Source of the DNA: Coptodactyla brooksi
Taxonomy: Eukaryota > Arthropoda > Insecta > Coleoptera > Scarabaeidae
Reading direction: 5' to 3'
Length of the DNA: 24,274 nucleotides
NCBI GenBank assembly: GCA_033557675.1
Contig: JAWQRM010000318.1
Coordinates: 1 to 24,274, forward strand
Below, piece by piece: positions 1-9,369 of this stretch. A model generated the notes under the pieces. It saw only the letters and a list, made by a program, of their open reading frames with translations. It was not told where the DNA came from and did not search any database. The position numbers and the translations under genes are program-made. Numbering within the stretch: the first letter of the stretch is position 1; each line of letters begins with the position of its first letter.

Positions 1-32
1 CCTTATTTGTGGTAATTGTAATTTGATATGTC

Positions 33-46
33 GCCACCAGAGGGCA
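33..46 (+). promoter_or_regulatory. CTCF-like motif in left fold-back arm
   Basis: GCCACCAGAGGGCA closely resembles the core of the CTCF insulator motif (GCCACCAGGGGGCGC type). Its counterpart lies in the right arm in opposite orientation. Binding is inference from motif resemblance only. Confidence 0.25.
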
Positions 47-1257
47 TTTATTGATATTACTACTGAAATTGCAAAATTTCTTTAAAAAAGTAAATCTATT
101 GATATTACTTTTTTCCATAAAAAAAATACCAAAATGATGCCCAAACAAGCTAGTGAAAAGCGCGCATCGATATCTTATTTCTAACCTAAAATATCGGTGA
201 AAGAAGATTTAAGGAGAAAATTCAATGGATTTCGCTAGGTTGCCTACTGGTTATACAACCAAAGTAACTACAACTATATAGGTAACTATTAGCCGTATTT
301 TGAAGACATTTTAAATAAACAGCAGTCATGTCAACAGTTTCATCATTTGTAAAAGGCGTTTTTAAAGCTTAACGTGTGCAACTAACATAAATTCTACTGC
401 ATCTAAATAAAATTTGACGCTTTTGTCAAATATTGTTATTAGGCATTTGTTTTATGTTCCATGGCCTGCTATTATATACCTACTCGTACCTATACAGGCT
501 GTCTGTTGCAAAACTAGCAAACCTAAAACCAAAGGTAGATTGAGTTAAGCAGAAGAGAAAAGTCTTGTACCATTTTGCCATCTGAACAACAGTCTTTTAG
601 ATATTAAACATTTAAAGCCAGCAAGTGAGCAGCGTGGGAAGCACGTTAGCCTGTAGCACGGCCCGTGTGCTCCTCCCACTCTGGCGCGCGGAGAGCGGAG
701 AGCCAACAAACGAACAAACGAGTACAAATGCTTACAAATCATTTCATAACCACGGAGAGGACAACAATTTTTCGGTACGACGAACATCCAATTTCCGCTT
801 ACTTAATTAATAATATAATCAGTAATTAATGTAAATAAATTGTTCGTAAGCATTTGTAACCGTTTGCTCATTTAGTGGCTCCCGGTTCGCTGGGCGCCAG
901 AGTCGGAGGGGCACGTGGGCCGAGCTACAAGCGAGCTCTATTTCCACCCCACTCATTTGCTCGCTTTAAATGTTTAATATCTAAAAGACTGTTGCTCAGA
1001 TGGCAAAATGCAACGAGACTTTGCTTCTCTGTTTGCCTCAATCTAGCTCTGATTCTATGTTTGCTAGTAGTAGGCAACATAGCAAAATCCATTGAATTTT
1101 CTCATTAAACCTTATTTCACCATTTTAGGTTAGGAATAAAATATCGAGGCGCCGTTTTCACTAGCTTGCTTTGGCATCATTTTTTCATGAAAGAAATAAT
1201 ACCAATAGATTTAATTTTTTAAAGAAATTTTGCAATTTCAGTATTAACATCACTAAA

Positions 1258-1271
1258 TGCCCTCTAGTGGC
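1258..1271 (-). promoter_or_regulatory. CTCF-like motif in right fold-back arm
   Basis: On the minus strand this reads GCCACTAGAGGGCA, the arm copy of the motif at 33-46 with one change. The two sites face each other across the element. Function is inferred only. Confidence 0.25.
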
Positions 1272-1562
1272 GACATACCAAATTACGATCACCACAAATA
1301 AGATAGCGTTTGTTGGCCAAGAATAGCTTCCTTCAATACCTCTAAGTTTGTTGAAATTCTTTCAGTCGGTTTGAAGTTACCGATGTTTATTTATACAAAC
1401 ATTTTAACACCCCCACCACTTTAGTTTTAGAGATAGGGCAAAAAGTGTTCAACAAAATAGACTCGAATTTATCTCAGCTTCAACAGGCATATATTTTTTT
1501 GTTATCTTAATAGAGCGAAATTTCGAGAAACATCACATCTTTTTAATTCAAAATGGAGATTA

Positions 1563-1578
1563 CGCCCCCTAGCGGCCA
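1563..1578 (-). promoter_or_regulatory. CTCF-like motif outside the fold-back
   Basis: Minus strand TGGCCGCTAGGGGGCG matches the CTCF consensus (TGGCCACCAGGGGGCG) at all but two positions. It is the best of the three such motifs in the first 1.6 kb. This is motif resemblance only; the same word also occurs in insect interspersed repeats. Confidence 0.3.
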
Positions 1579-2541
1579 TCTTAGCAACCTGAAAGTAATT
1601 TCCTAGGTTTTCTTTTGGCCACTTTAGTTGTAAATATTTTTACCGCAAATCTCTACAATGAGTAGTTTTCGAGATACAGTACCTTGCACACTTATTTGGA
1701 TACCTGTACATACTAGTAATGCTGAATTATAAATATAAATGAGTAGCTTGGTTTTCATGATATCGAGAAATGTTTAGTGTAGTTTGATAAAAGTTGTATT
1801 CTTGTTTCAATAATAAGTGATAAATTACTTGAAGAACATTACTTTATCTATTTTTGTTTATTATGTTATTTCTAATGTTGATCATTTCAATAATATCATT
1901 AGAATACAATTATATGAGTTATAATTTCTAAACTTACTGCGATTGTAGCATGTATCAATTTGACTACCCTTAACCAATATTAATAAATTGCTAGCGTTAT
2001 ATTGAAAGTACTGTAATATTCACCACAATTGATTGATTTAGAAGAATTCAATTTTACGTTTTATTCCAAAAATACAATCTAAAATTATCTAATATAGAAA
2101 GAAATTAAATTTTGTTGTTCATATTTCATCAAATGAGAATTTCAAATAATTTAATAGGCTTTTGTTTAATAAACGGGTTATGTTGAACAAGCAATTTAAT
2201 TTATTCAATAACGAATAAATGAAATTAATTGCAAATTAAACTATGTTATATTTCACAGTATAGCACCCCATTAATACTCTGTAATAATTACAAAGAGATA
2301 TAAATATGAGCGCATTTGATAATTAATAATCATAATTATATATCACCAGGTTTCAATTCGCATTAATGATTTGTTTACGTCATATTTAATATATTTTCAT
2401 ATTTATCAATTTTTATTTTTATTTACTTGGATTAGATTGTTGTATTCAGACAATAATAGTAATAATATATTATTCAACAAGCTTGTAATGATAGCGATTG
2501 TTCATTGTCATTCCAAAGCGTTGACTTGGTATTTGAATTTT

Positions 2542-2576
2542 TAATTTACTTTTAAATGCTATTTAAAAGTAAATTA
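2542..2576. repeat. Perfect 16-bp hairpin, 3-nt loop
   Basis: TAATTTACTTTTAAAT at 2542-2557 is followed by loop GCT and its exact reverse complement at 2561-2576. It lies about 300 bp upstream of the putative SNRPG first exon. It may be a palindrome relic of a small element. Confidence 0.8.
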
Positions 2577-2871
2577 CATTCTGGTTTGGCTAAGCTCGAT
2601 GAAAATAAAGGAAAATCCGGTGGCTTAGTGCTCTAAAAAGCACTCTTAAACACATTAAATGTCGGTGCTCACTACTTATTAATGGATTACTTTAATTAAT
2701 GTTTATTCTGTCAACTTGTTTAATCACATAGGCGCCATCTCACTTTTCAAATTGGAATTTGCAACTTTTTACATTACGGATAATACAGATTTCTATTCTG
2801 AAAGACATAACCTGATTGTAATAAAACGCTCAACATACGCACATTAAAAACAATTCGCATTTTTTCACTTG

Positions 2872-2951
2872 GTAAGTTGTAAGTTGGTAAGTTATAAACT
2901 TATATATCTGTTTAATATCAAAGCATTAATTTTATTTTTAATTTACATTAG
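2872..2951 (+). other. Probable 5'-UTR intron of SNRPG
   Basis: A strong donor (TTG|GTAAGT) at 2872 and an acceptor (TTTACATTAG) ending at 2951 bracket 80 nt just before the SNRPG start codon. A second identical GTAAGT donor lies at 2887, which would give a 65-nt intron. After splicing, an 18-nt leader remains between the junction and the ATG. This is inferred from splice signals; no transcript evidence is available. Confidence 0.55.
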
Positions 2952-2969
2952 GAAAAATAAATTTAAAAA

Positions 2970-3200
2970 ATGTCAAAAGCACATCCCCCCGAATTAAAAA
3001 AGTTCATGGATAAGAAACTTAGTCTAAAACTCAACGGTGGAAGACAAGTTGTTGGCATTTTAAGAGGTTTCGATCCGTTTATGAATCTCGTAGTCGATGA
3101 GACAATTGAAGAATGTAAAGACGGATCGAAAAACAGTATCGGAATGATCGTGATACGTGGAAACAGTATCGTAATGCTCGAAGCATTAGATAGAGTATAG
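2970..3200 (+). CDS. SNRPG: Small nuclear ribonucleoprotein G (SmG)
   Basis: This is a complete 76-residue protein of the Sm family. SmG is one of seven Sm proteins (B, D1, D2, D3, E, F, G) that form a ring around the Sm site of U1, U2, U4 and U5 snRNA, assembled in the cytoplasm and functional in the nucleus for splicing. The length equals that of metazoan SmG, and the N-terminal MSKAHPPELKKFMDKKLSLK is nearly invariant in the family. The Sm1 motif spans about residues 17-49 (GGRQVVGILRGFDPFMNLVV) and the Sm2 motif about 57-73 (IVIRGNSIVMLEALD), including the RNA-contacting RGN. The coding part has no intron and no frame break, so it looks functional. The start is fixed by the conserved N-terminus. 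Intronless coding raises the possibility of a retrocopy, but the likely 5'-UTR intron and the absence of a poly(A) tract argue for the parental gene. Confidence 0.96.
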   Translation: MSKAHPPELKKFMDKKLSLKLNGGRQVVGILRGFDPFMNLVVDETIEECKDGSKNSIGMIVIRGNSIVMLEALDRV

Positions 3201-3300
3201 CCTGAGTAGCAACAGTAATGGTAGGTTAGATGTACGATGATTTTTTGTACTCCTTTTGATTTTATCATAAGATTTAGTACTGTATACTGATGTATGATTA

Positions 3301-3306
3301 AATAAA
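3301..3306 (+). terminator. Poly(A) signal of SNRPG
   Basis: AATAAA about 100 bp after the SNRPG stop codon is the first canonical signal. Another lies at 3360-3365. Either would give a short 3' UTR. Confidence 0.55.
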
Positions 3307-3689
3307 TTAAAACATGTATTATTAATTTATTTTATAAAACGTTACCGTGTATTAGTTGCAATAAACTAAAGTTTTAAATGTAAATTTTACTTATCGAAAT
3401 AATAATTTCGCGATATAATTTACAGATATGTTAAAAGTAATAGATGAAAAAGCAAACTTCAAAAATGTAAAAAAATGTATTTATTCTGCAAAAGTAATTT
3501 TTCACATAGAAAATTTAGATCAATTAAAAATGTGAAATAAATCCGGAGGCATGAGAAAACTAATCATTCTGCTAAATTGTGAACTAGCAATTTTTATCAG
3601 TGGAAAGTTTTTTTTTGCAATTGTTGCATTTTTTATTCTTAACACAACAATAGTATTAAAACAAAGTGTAAAAATAAAAATTGGCTCCA

Positions 3690-4710
3690 AAGAAACAGAT
3701 TTCAATTGAAAACAGATCGGCGATTGTAGCTCTGAGTAAAGCAAGTTTTTCGATTTGAAATGTCTCCAGACAACTAAAAATTTCAATTGGTAGTTTCCAA
3801 ACCCCTCTCAAACAATTTGCAGAAACTGAAAGTTTAAAAGACAAACCACGACCAGGGCAGCCAAAGACCACAGCACAATAAGATTTGTACATTAGAACAT
3901 GTAGCAAAAGATAGATTTAAAACTGCTCCAGAAATTCGAGCTAAATTGTTAGAAGCGACTGGAACAGATGCGTCAGTGACAACAATTAAACGTTGTCTTC
4001 AAGCATTTGGATTAAATGGTCATATAGTGGTAAAAAGAATCTTTATTAAGAAAACAAAGCAAGAAAAAAGGATTGGCATGGGCTTTGGAACATCGTCATT
4101 GGACTGAAGAAGACTGGAAAAGAAAGTCCTTTTTTACGGATGAGTCAAAATTTGAATTAGTGGGTACCAAACGTCGAATATTTGTCCATCAGTTAAAGGG
4201 CGAACGGATGAAAAGCGTCTATATGACTAACGGTTAAGCATGGGGGAGGTTCAGTAATGGTTTGAGGCTCTGTTGGAGCAAATGGAGTGGGAAATTTAAT
4301 TAGAAAAGAAGGTACTACCATAGAATCCTACAGAGACATGCCGAAGGCCTTCTGCCTTTAGTTGAATAGCAAAAGGTTTTGTTTTACAACAAGATAATGA
4401 GCCGAAACACACATCACGACTGTAAAGATTACTTAAAGAATAAAGAGAGGCAAAATGTCCTCAAAATCTTGGAATGGCCCACTCAAAGCCCTGACTGGAA
4501 CATGACCTGGACAGGTGTAGACAAAAATTGATGGTACCTAATGTTAATCAGCTGTGGGACGTCCTTAATCAAGAATGGAATAGAATTGAGATCGAAACCA
4601 TTGAAAAACTAACAAGACGAATGCTTAGAATATGTGAAGCATCAGAGCCAAGGGAGGATACTTTGAGGAAAGCCAAATATAGTGAAAGTAGCATAGTTAT
4701 AATTTTTTAA
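3690..4710 (+). pseudogene. Decayed Tc1-type transposase
   Basis: A Tc1 transposase can be followed in broken pieces across three frames. Near 3720-3890 there is paired-like HTH sequence (IVALSKASFSI, then KDKPRPG). At 3905-4040 a second HTH segment includes TAPEIRAKLLEATGTDASVT. At about 4095-4215 lies the first catalytic segment (HWTEEDWKRKSFFTDESKFE). At about 4385-4500 lies the second (QQDN-type, DNEPKHTSRL, then LEWPTQSPDWN), followed by the family C-terminus in the open stretch ending at 4710. Many stops and frameshifts show it is dead. TIRs could not be paired with confidence. It lies downstream of SNRPG, in the same orientation. Confidence 0.85.
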
Positions 4711-4810
4711 GTAAGTGTTAGCTGTCATACCTGTTCTACTACAGTAAGTTTAATAAATTGCTAAATTGTTAAAATTCTTTGGGTGTATTGAAACTAATGG
4801 CCGATAGTGC

Positions 4811-4868
4811 ATATATTATACATACATGTATACATATATATATGTATATATATATATATATATATATA
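4811..4868. repeat. (TA)n-rich microsatellite
   Basis: This is almost pure TA dinucleotide with a few CA/TG interruptions in the first half and an uninterrupted (TA) run at the right. It sits just beyond the Tc1 relic. TA is the target of Tc1/mariner insertion. Confidence 0.9.
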
Positions 4869-5129
4869 ACTCCGTGTGAACTAGGTTTACCGAATATCAA
4901 AGGAGAAGTCCAGTTCTGATACTTCTCTAAAATGTCAGCATGTTATCAATGTAATTTTAAATCAATATAAGTTAGGACACAACCTATATAGAATTTGTAG
5001 CAAGATCGTGGAACGCTGGATAAAATATGGTAGAATAAAATAACGTTTGCGTAAAAATGAAGACTGGTTAAAAAACATATTTTATTGAATCATAATATTT
5101 TGATAGGAAATATATTACCTATCACTTCT

Positions 5130-6484
5130 GGAGTAGCAAGGAGGCCCAAAATATCTTTTGATGAAAGAAATGAAAAAAACAAAAGGTTGAAAACCGTACA
5201 ATTTTGTGAACATTTTGAATGTGGTGTACTACTTCATGCAACCCAAATGAGCTTGTGAGCTGCGGGAAAACTGATCCTGCCAATTTACTACAGTAAATGG
5301 CTTGCACAATACCAACATGTGTTTCCAAAATTAAAAAGCATTTGAAGCAAAAACAGCTTCTACAATTCCATATTCCCCAGATGAAGCTTTGAGTTTAGTT
5401 GAAAGAGATTATTTAACAAAAAATCAGTATATAGATATTCAAATGAATGCAACATGTAGAAATGCCAACATATACCCTACTTATCAACTTATTAGAGCCT
5501 CTAAAGAATGATGCTATCATTCTAGTATCCTTACACTTGTGTTCGGATACTGCAAACTCAAAAGCCTGCAATAGAAGTGTTGGAAAATTTGATTCAAATG
5601 ATTCTTATTTTTAAATAGGGTAGCCACGAAAGTATGTGACATAGCCAACATAAGCAGAAAGGTCCAGAAGGACTAATAGATAGTGATATGTTTATAACTT
5701 CATTTGTTCCCGCTCAGCTGTCCTTTGGTGATGAATCCACGTTCGTCTTCAACTAGGCATTGCAGACTCCAACTTTGGAAAATACACTTTGGAAAAAAAA
5801 CAACTGTTATGACATAAGATATAAGTTATATTGAAAGACAAATTGCTGAGTAGCTTGAAACAAGAATTTCTGTTGAAGGTAAAACTCCTTCTGTTGTACA
5901 AAAAATGATTATCAAAATGGTAGATGGAAAAATATATAACTCAGCTAGCGATAAAACTCCATTGCAAAAAAGAAATTGTAGACGAGGATGCATAAGATTT
6001 ATGGAGTATTTTCTTCCTATATTGTACAGGTTAAACATAAGAAATGGTCAATACACAGCAGTGATAAAAATATTATTGATGTTAAGAAAAAGGCCGTTCA
6101 AAACCTATTTCATGAGAAATTTGGTTTACTTGTCGATCGGGTAAGACTGGGAGGTACTGGCAGGACAAATGACAAACACAACCCGAAGATTCTTTCAACA
6201 TTGTAAAGAGTCTACGGAGATAACTGGCATTAATAAAGAATTTATCCGTCGATCTGCTGTCTTATTACATTAGGAGCCGGCAATCAACACCAGCATCTAA
6301 GGTGATACCTTCGATAAATATGTTAATGCAATGACAAAACTTTTTGTGGACTTTTATCCCTGGTTTTATGTGTGTACAGAATATTTTGATTCGCACATCT
6401 CAAATTATTTCAGTTCTACTTCTACCTATTGGCCGACTAAGTAAAGAGGCCCAGGAAGGCAGAAATAGAGATATAAAATACTGA
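5130..6484 (+). pseudogene. Decayed RAG1/Transib-like transposase
   Basis: Shattered pieces of one protein read in order on the + strand. At 5130-5260: RRPKISFDERNEKNKRLKT and then HATQMSL. At 5375-5510: EALSLVERDYLTKNQY and NIYPTYQLIRASKE. At 5900-6040: MVDGKIYN and the RGCIRFMEYF block. At 6020-6180: DVKKKAVQNLFHEKFGLLVD followed by GGTGRTNDKHN. At 6330-6365: VDFYPWF. At 6390-6484: QIISVLLLPIGRLSKEAQE, GRNRDIKY. The order and the terminal E-x-x-x-G/A-R-N-K/R block match the C-terminal catalytic part of Transib transposases and RAG1, where the last acidic residue of the catalytic triad lies (here GAG at 6446-6448). Such proteins occur as uncharacterised repeats in many arthropods. Stops and frameshifts are frequent, so it is dead. 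Assignment to Transib rather than a sister RAG-like family is inference from remembered motifs. Confidence 0.6.
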
Positions 6485-6617
6485 AGAAGAAGTCATTTAA
6501 AGAAAATATTATGGCTTAGATGGCGAATTTTTATATTTTTAGTTTTTCGTTTATAGTAATTCTTGAACATATTTTAAGTAATTAAAGTTATATGGGACTT
6601 TTCTCCAAGTTTAAGAT

Positions 6618-6896
6618 ATGTCTGTCGCACTGTGGCAGTGGTTGGGAGAATTACATTTGATACATAACTTGCTAACACAGGTTATTCATAAAGCTTCAAA
6701 TCGAACACTTGTGTTCGGTTTCAGAGACAATTGCAAGCAGTATATCAAAGACCATCTGATAGCTATTAGTGCTTCAAATGACGTCCTTATAGCTAAAACT
6801 GTAAGAGGCATTGAGTCAACGTTTTTTCCTTGGAAATGCCAAAGACGGATTGAGAAAGAGACGGGAAACTGCTTTCTTATTAAACTTCCCAATTGA
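6618..6896 (+). other. Unassigned 92-codon open frame in repeat-rich DNA
   Basis: An uninterrupted frame lies between the RAG-like relic and a LINE fragment. I recognise no domain, and there are no obvious membrane segments or metal-binding motifs. Its position inside a transposon graveyard makes a transposon piece or a chance frame more likely than a host gene. Confidence 0.15.
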
Positions 6897-6984
6897 ACAA
6901 TTGCAGCCCTGAGTGTCGTCTGTGAAAGGTTGATAAAAACAAATGTTGCATGTATTAAATAAATTGAAGGGTCTTTGAGAAGTT

Positions 6985-7560
6985 AGGAGATCCACAGGTA
7001 ACAAAAATAGACAAATTAAAGAGCGCGACAGAAAAGGTGGGACTAAAAATAAATGAAAGAAAAGCTAAACTCCTCTCAAATAATGGTAATAAAGTAGTAG
7101 AATACCCTTAGATATCGGAAGAGGCACAAAAGCAAATAGTAGGAGAATATCCCAAGCACAAAAGTCATTTAGCATACCCATGAAAGTATGAAATACGATT
7201 TGTTGGCAATATGAACTATTGCCAACAAATGCTTAAGAATTAGTAGAAAATGCCAATTATCGATGCCATATTCGGCCAAGAAAAACATCAAGCTAAAGAT
7301 TGCTTACCCATCAGAAGAAGGAAAGATAGAAATAACAATGAGAAAGAGAAAATAATGTGGATCGTATACAATTAGAAAAAAAAATACAAGACAACATCAC
7401 CAGGCAGGCACTGAAATTTGACCTACCAGATAAGAGAAGAACAGGAAGACTATACCATTCGTGAAAATGAATTGTAAGAACAGGAAGAGTCATTAGGAAA
7501 AGCAACAAGGATGGCAGGATGAACTTACTCCAAGATGCGTAAGACTTTCACCTTTCAGTT
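6985..7560 (+). pseudogene. LINE reverse transcriptase fragment
   Basis: At 7005-7110 one frame reads IDKLKSATEKVGLKINERKA and continues KLL, the well-known segment just after the YADD box of non-LTR reverse transcriptases (EKVGLKINEEKTK type). The rest to about 7560 is broken in all frames; WQDELTP near 7510-7535 may be part of the C-terminal tail. The endonuclease and the main palm are missing. A jockey/RTE/CR1-type LINE is likely; I cannot fix the clade. Confidence 0.6.
7198..7230. repeat. Perfect 13-bp inverted repeat
   Basis: ATTTGTTGGCAAT at 7198-7210 pairs exactly with 7218-7230 across a 7-nt loop. It lies inside the LINE fragment and may mark an insertion scar. Confidence 0.85.
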
Positions 7561-9369
7561 TGTGAAACACCCCGACAGGTATTCATTACTTCTGCAATCA
7601 GCCACAAGACTTAGAGATGGAGATGCATGTTTTGAAGAATGATTAAATCTTTGCATGCTTAACTAACGTAAATTGTGAATAATTATTAAGTTCACACCAA
7701 AAATGCAGAAATATGTACATGCGAGCGGAGAGAGAAATCAGACGACAATTTGGAACATCTGAGAATATATTTGGATCATACCTGAATGAGTTTACGTGGA
7801 AAAATAAATCCAAGGGGACCAACTTGTCTTCACAATTTCTAATTTGTGTGGTAGAACAATATCCAGTACAAGCATTGAATCTTATATCTTAGTTGCATTT
7901 TTGAATAAAAAATTTCATATATATCTTTAATCTTTTATTTTATACTATATTACACATACAATTTATTATTTTACATTTACAATTTTTGCAATTATGTGTA
8001 CAATTATTATCTATACATTTTACATTTATGTTTATAGACATAATATCAGTATTAAAATGTAGCAAATCACGCACAACCATCTAACCGTATGGTCGTCCTT
8101 AATTATAGTATTTAATGTAAGGACACATTTTATGAAGAAATATTTTCAATATAAATTTAAGGAGCTATAATCCCCATGGGGATGATTTTGGAATATTATT
8201 ATTGAGTGATTATTCAAGTCTGTTTTCTTAGAATTTTGCGAGAAATTGCCATCTAAAGTGTGTATCGTTAATTCAATGATACCTGTATAAACATTTTACA
8301 AAACAAACCTAATGATAAACTTCTAAAGCTGAATACAAATATCCACGGCGCAAATTCTCACTATTGTAATTATCTAATAAACTATGGAAACAGTAATTAA
8401 TTACATAATAGATCTCTATTGATTACAAACATTATGCTTTAAAAATAACGTTTACCATTTTTAGTTAAATTAATAACTAGTACTAATCTATCTTAATAAG
8501 ATAACTAATATATCATGCAAATTAAAAGTGAGCTGGTCTTTAAACGGCTATAATGTAAAACATCTAAATAAGCAAAAGGTACTATATTATTAAATTAATT
8601 TTTAATGACCAAGTAACAAAAGTGGACATAATTCAATATAAACTAAAATAACGCCCTGTATAGCAGTGAACAGAGTTTTCATAAGCAGTAAACACAACCC
8701 GCTTCTTTCTGTTTTGCAAACACCCGTTAATATTACATAATATTTAGAGGCAAATGATATCTACGTAATTTTCTAGATAATAACAATGACGAGATGAAAG
8801 ATGTAAATTAGAACATATTTATGCATTCATTGCTCAGGCGGATGCTTTCATACTTCCTATAAACATATTTCTATTTAATTGTATCTATAAATTATTTAAA
8901 ATAACAGTACGAACTATTAATACATTTTTTATAACCCAGTTCGCAGAGAAGAGCGTTAAGATTAGAGTTATGTTTTCTTTCAAATTTTGATGTACAGGAT
9001 ATAAAAGCAAATTAACCATTGTGGCAGATGCGTTATATGTAGAATGTGACAAAGAAAATATTTATTGCTGTATTATTAGCAGAATGTTTATCTTTGTCTA
9101 GAAATTTACAATAAAGTAATTGAACGTATCATTATCTACTTAATGTTAAACAGAAAATTAAATAAAAACATTACAATTCAAATTCCCATTTTGTAGTCTT
9201 ATGAGTAACGACGTTTCTAGTAATTATGTACTCTAAGACCATAAATTAAGGTTATGTTGATTGTCAACCCGTTCTAACCTCAAAGCTATGACGTTTACCT
9301 CTTAATTAAAACATGAAGAAATATCGAATATGGTGATTATAAGCCACTTAAATTATTTTATAATGTAAA
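7561..9369. other. AT-rich spacer upstream of PIGA
   Basis: I see no coding region or RNA gene here. It is AT-rich sequence with scattered stops in all frames. The PIGA promoter should lie near 9100-9369, but no core element is distinctive. A CTTTAG at 9378-9383 just before the second in-frame ATG could serve as a splice acceptor, so an upstream non-coding or short coding exon cannot be excluded. Confidence 0.4.

Larger units (their letters stand above)
2..1302. repeat. Long fold-back (inverted-repeat) element, about 1.3 kb
   Basis: The two halves are near reverse complements. The outer arms pair 2-249 with about 1080-1302, both ending in CTTATTTGTGGT and its complement. The inner arms pair about 513-738 with about 850-1065, leaving a loop of roughly 110 bp. 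The inner arms are much more GC-rich than the surroundings. The left arm carries about 260 bp (250-512) with no counterpart on the right, so it is either a later insertion or a deletion from the right arm. No transposase is visible, so this is probably a non-autonomous DNA element. Open frames inside it are side effects of the GC-rich arms. The left boundary touches the window edge, so a target-site duplication cannot be checked. Confidence 0.85.
1303..2870. other. AT-rich spacer upstream of SNRPG
   Basis: No gene is supported here. 1330-1700 looks like old interspersed repeat and carries a CTCF-like motif at 1563-1578 (minus strand). 1700-2700 is plain AT-rich sequence apart from a hairpin at 2542-2576. 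The SNRPG promoter should lie in the last few hundred bases, but no TATA box or initiator stands out. Confidence 0.5.

Noticed and set aside
545..1108. Open frames of 61-80 codons on both strands inside the first fold-back
   Set aside because: They arise from the GC-rich inverted arms, mirror one another, and contain no known domain.
2963..3268. 101-codon minus-strand frame
   Set aside because: It is antisense to the conserved SNRPG coding region.
3520..3907. Two minus-strand frames of 83-88 codons
   Set aside because: They lie opposite the start of the Tc1 relic, whose plus-strand reading is recognisable.
5122..5328. 68-codon minus-strand frame
   Set aside because: Antisense to the RAG1/Transib-like relic.
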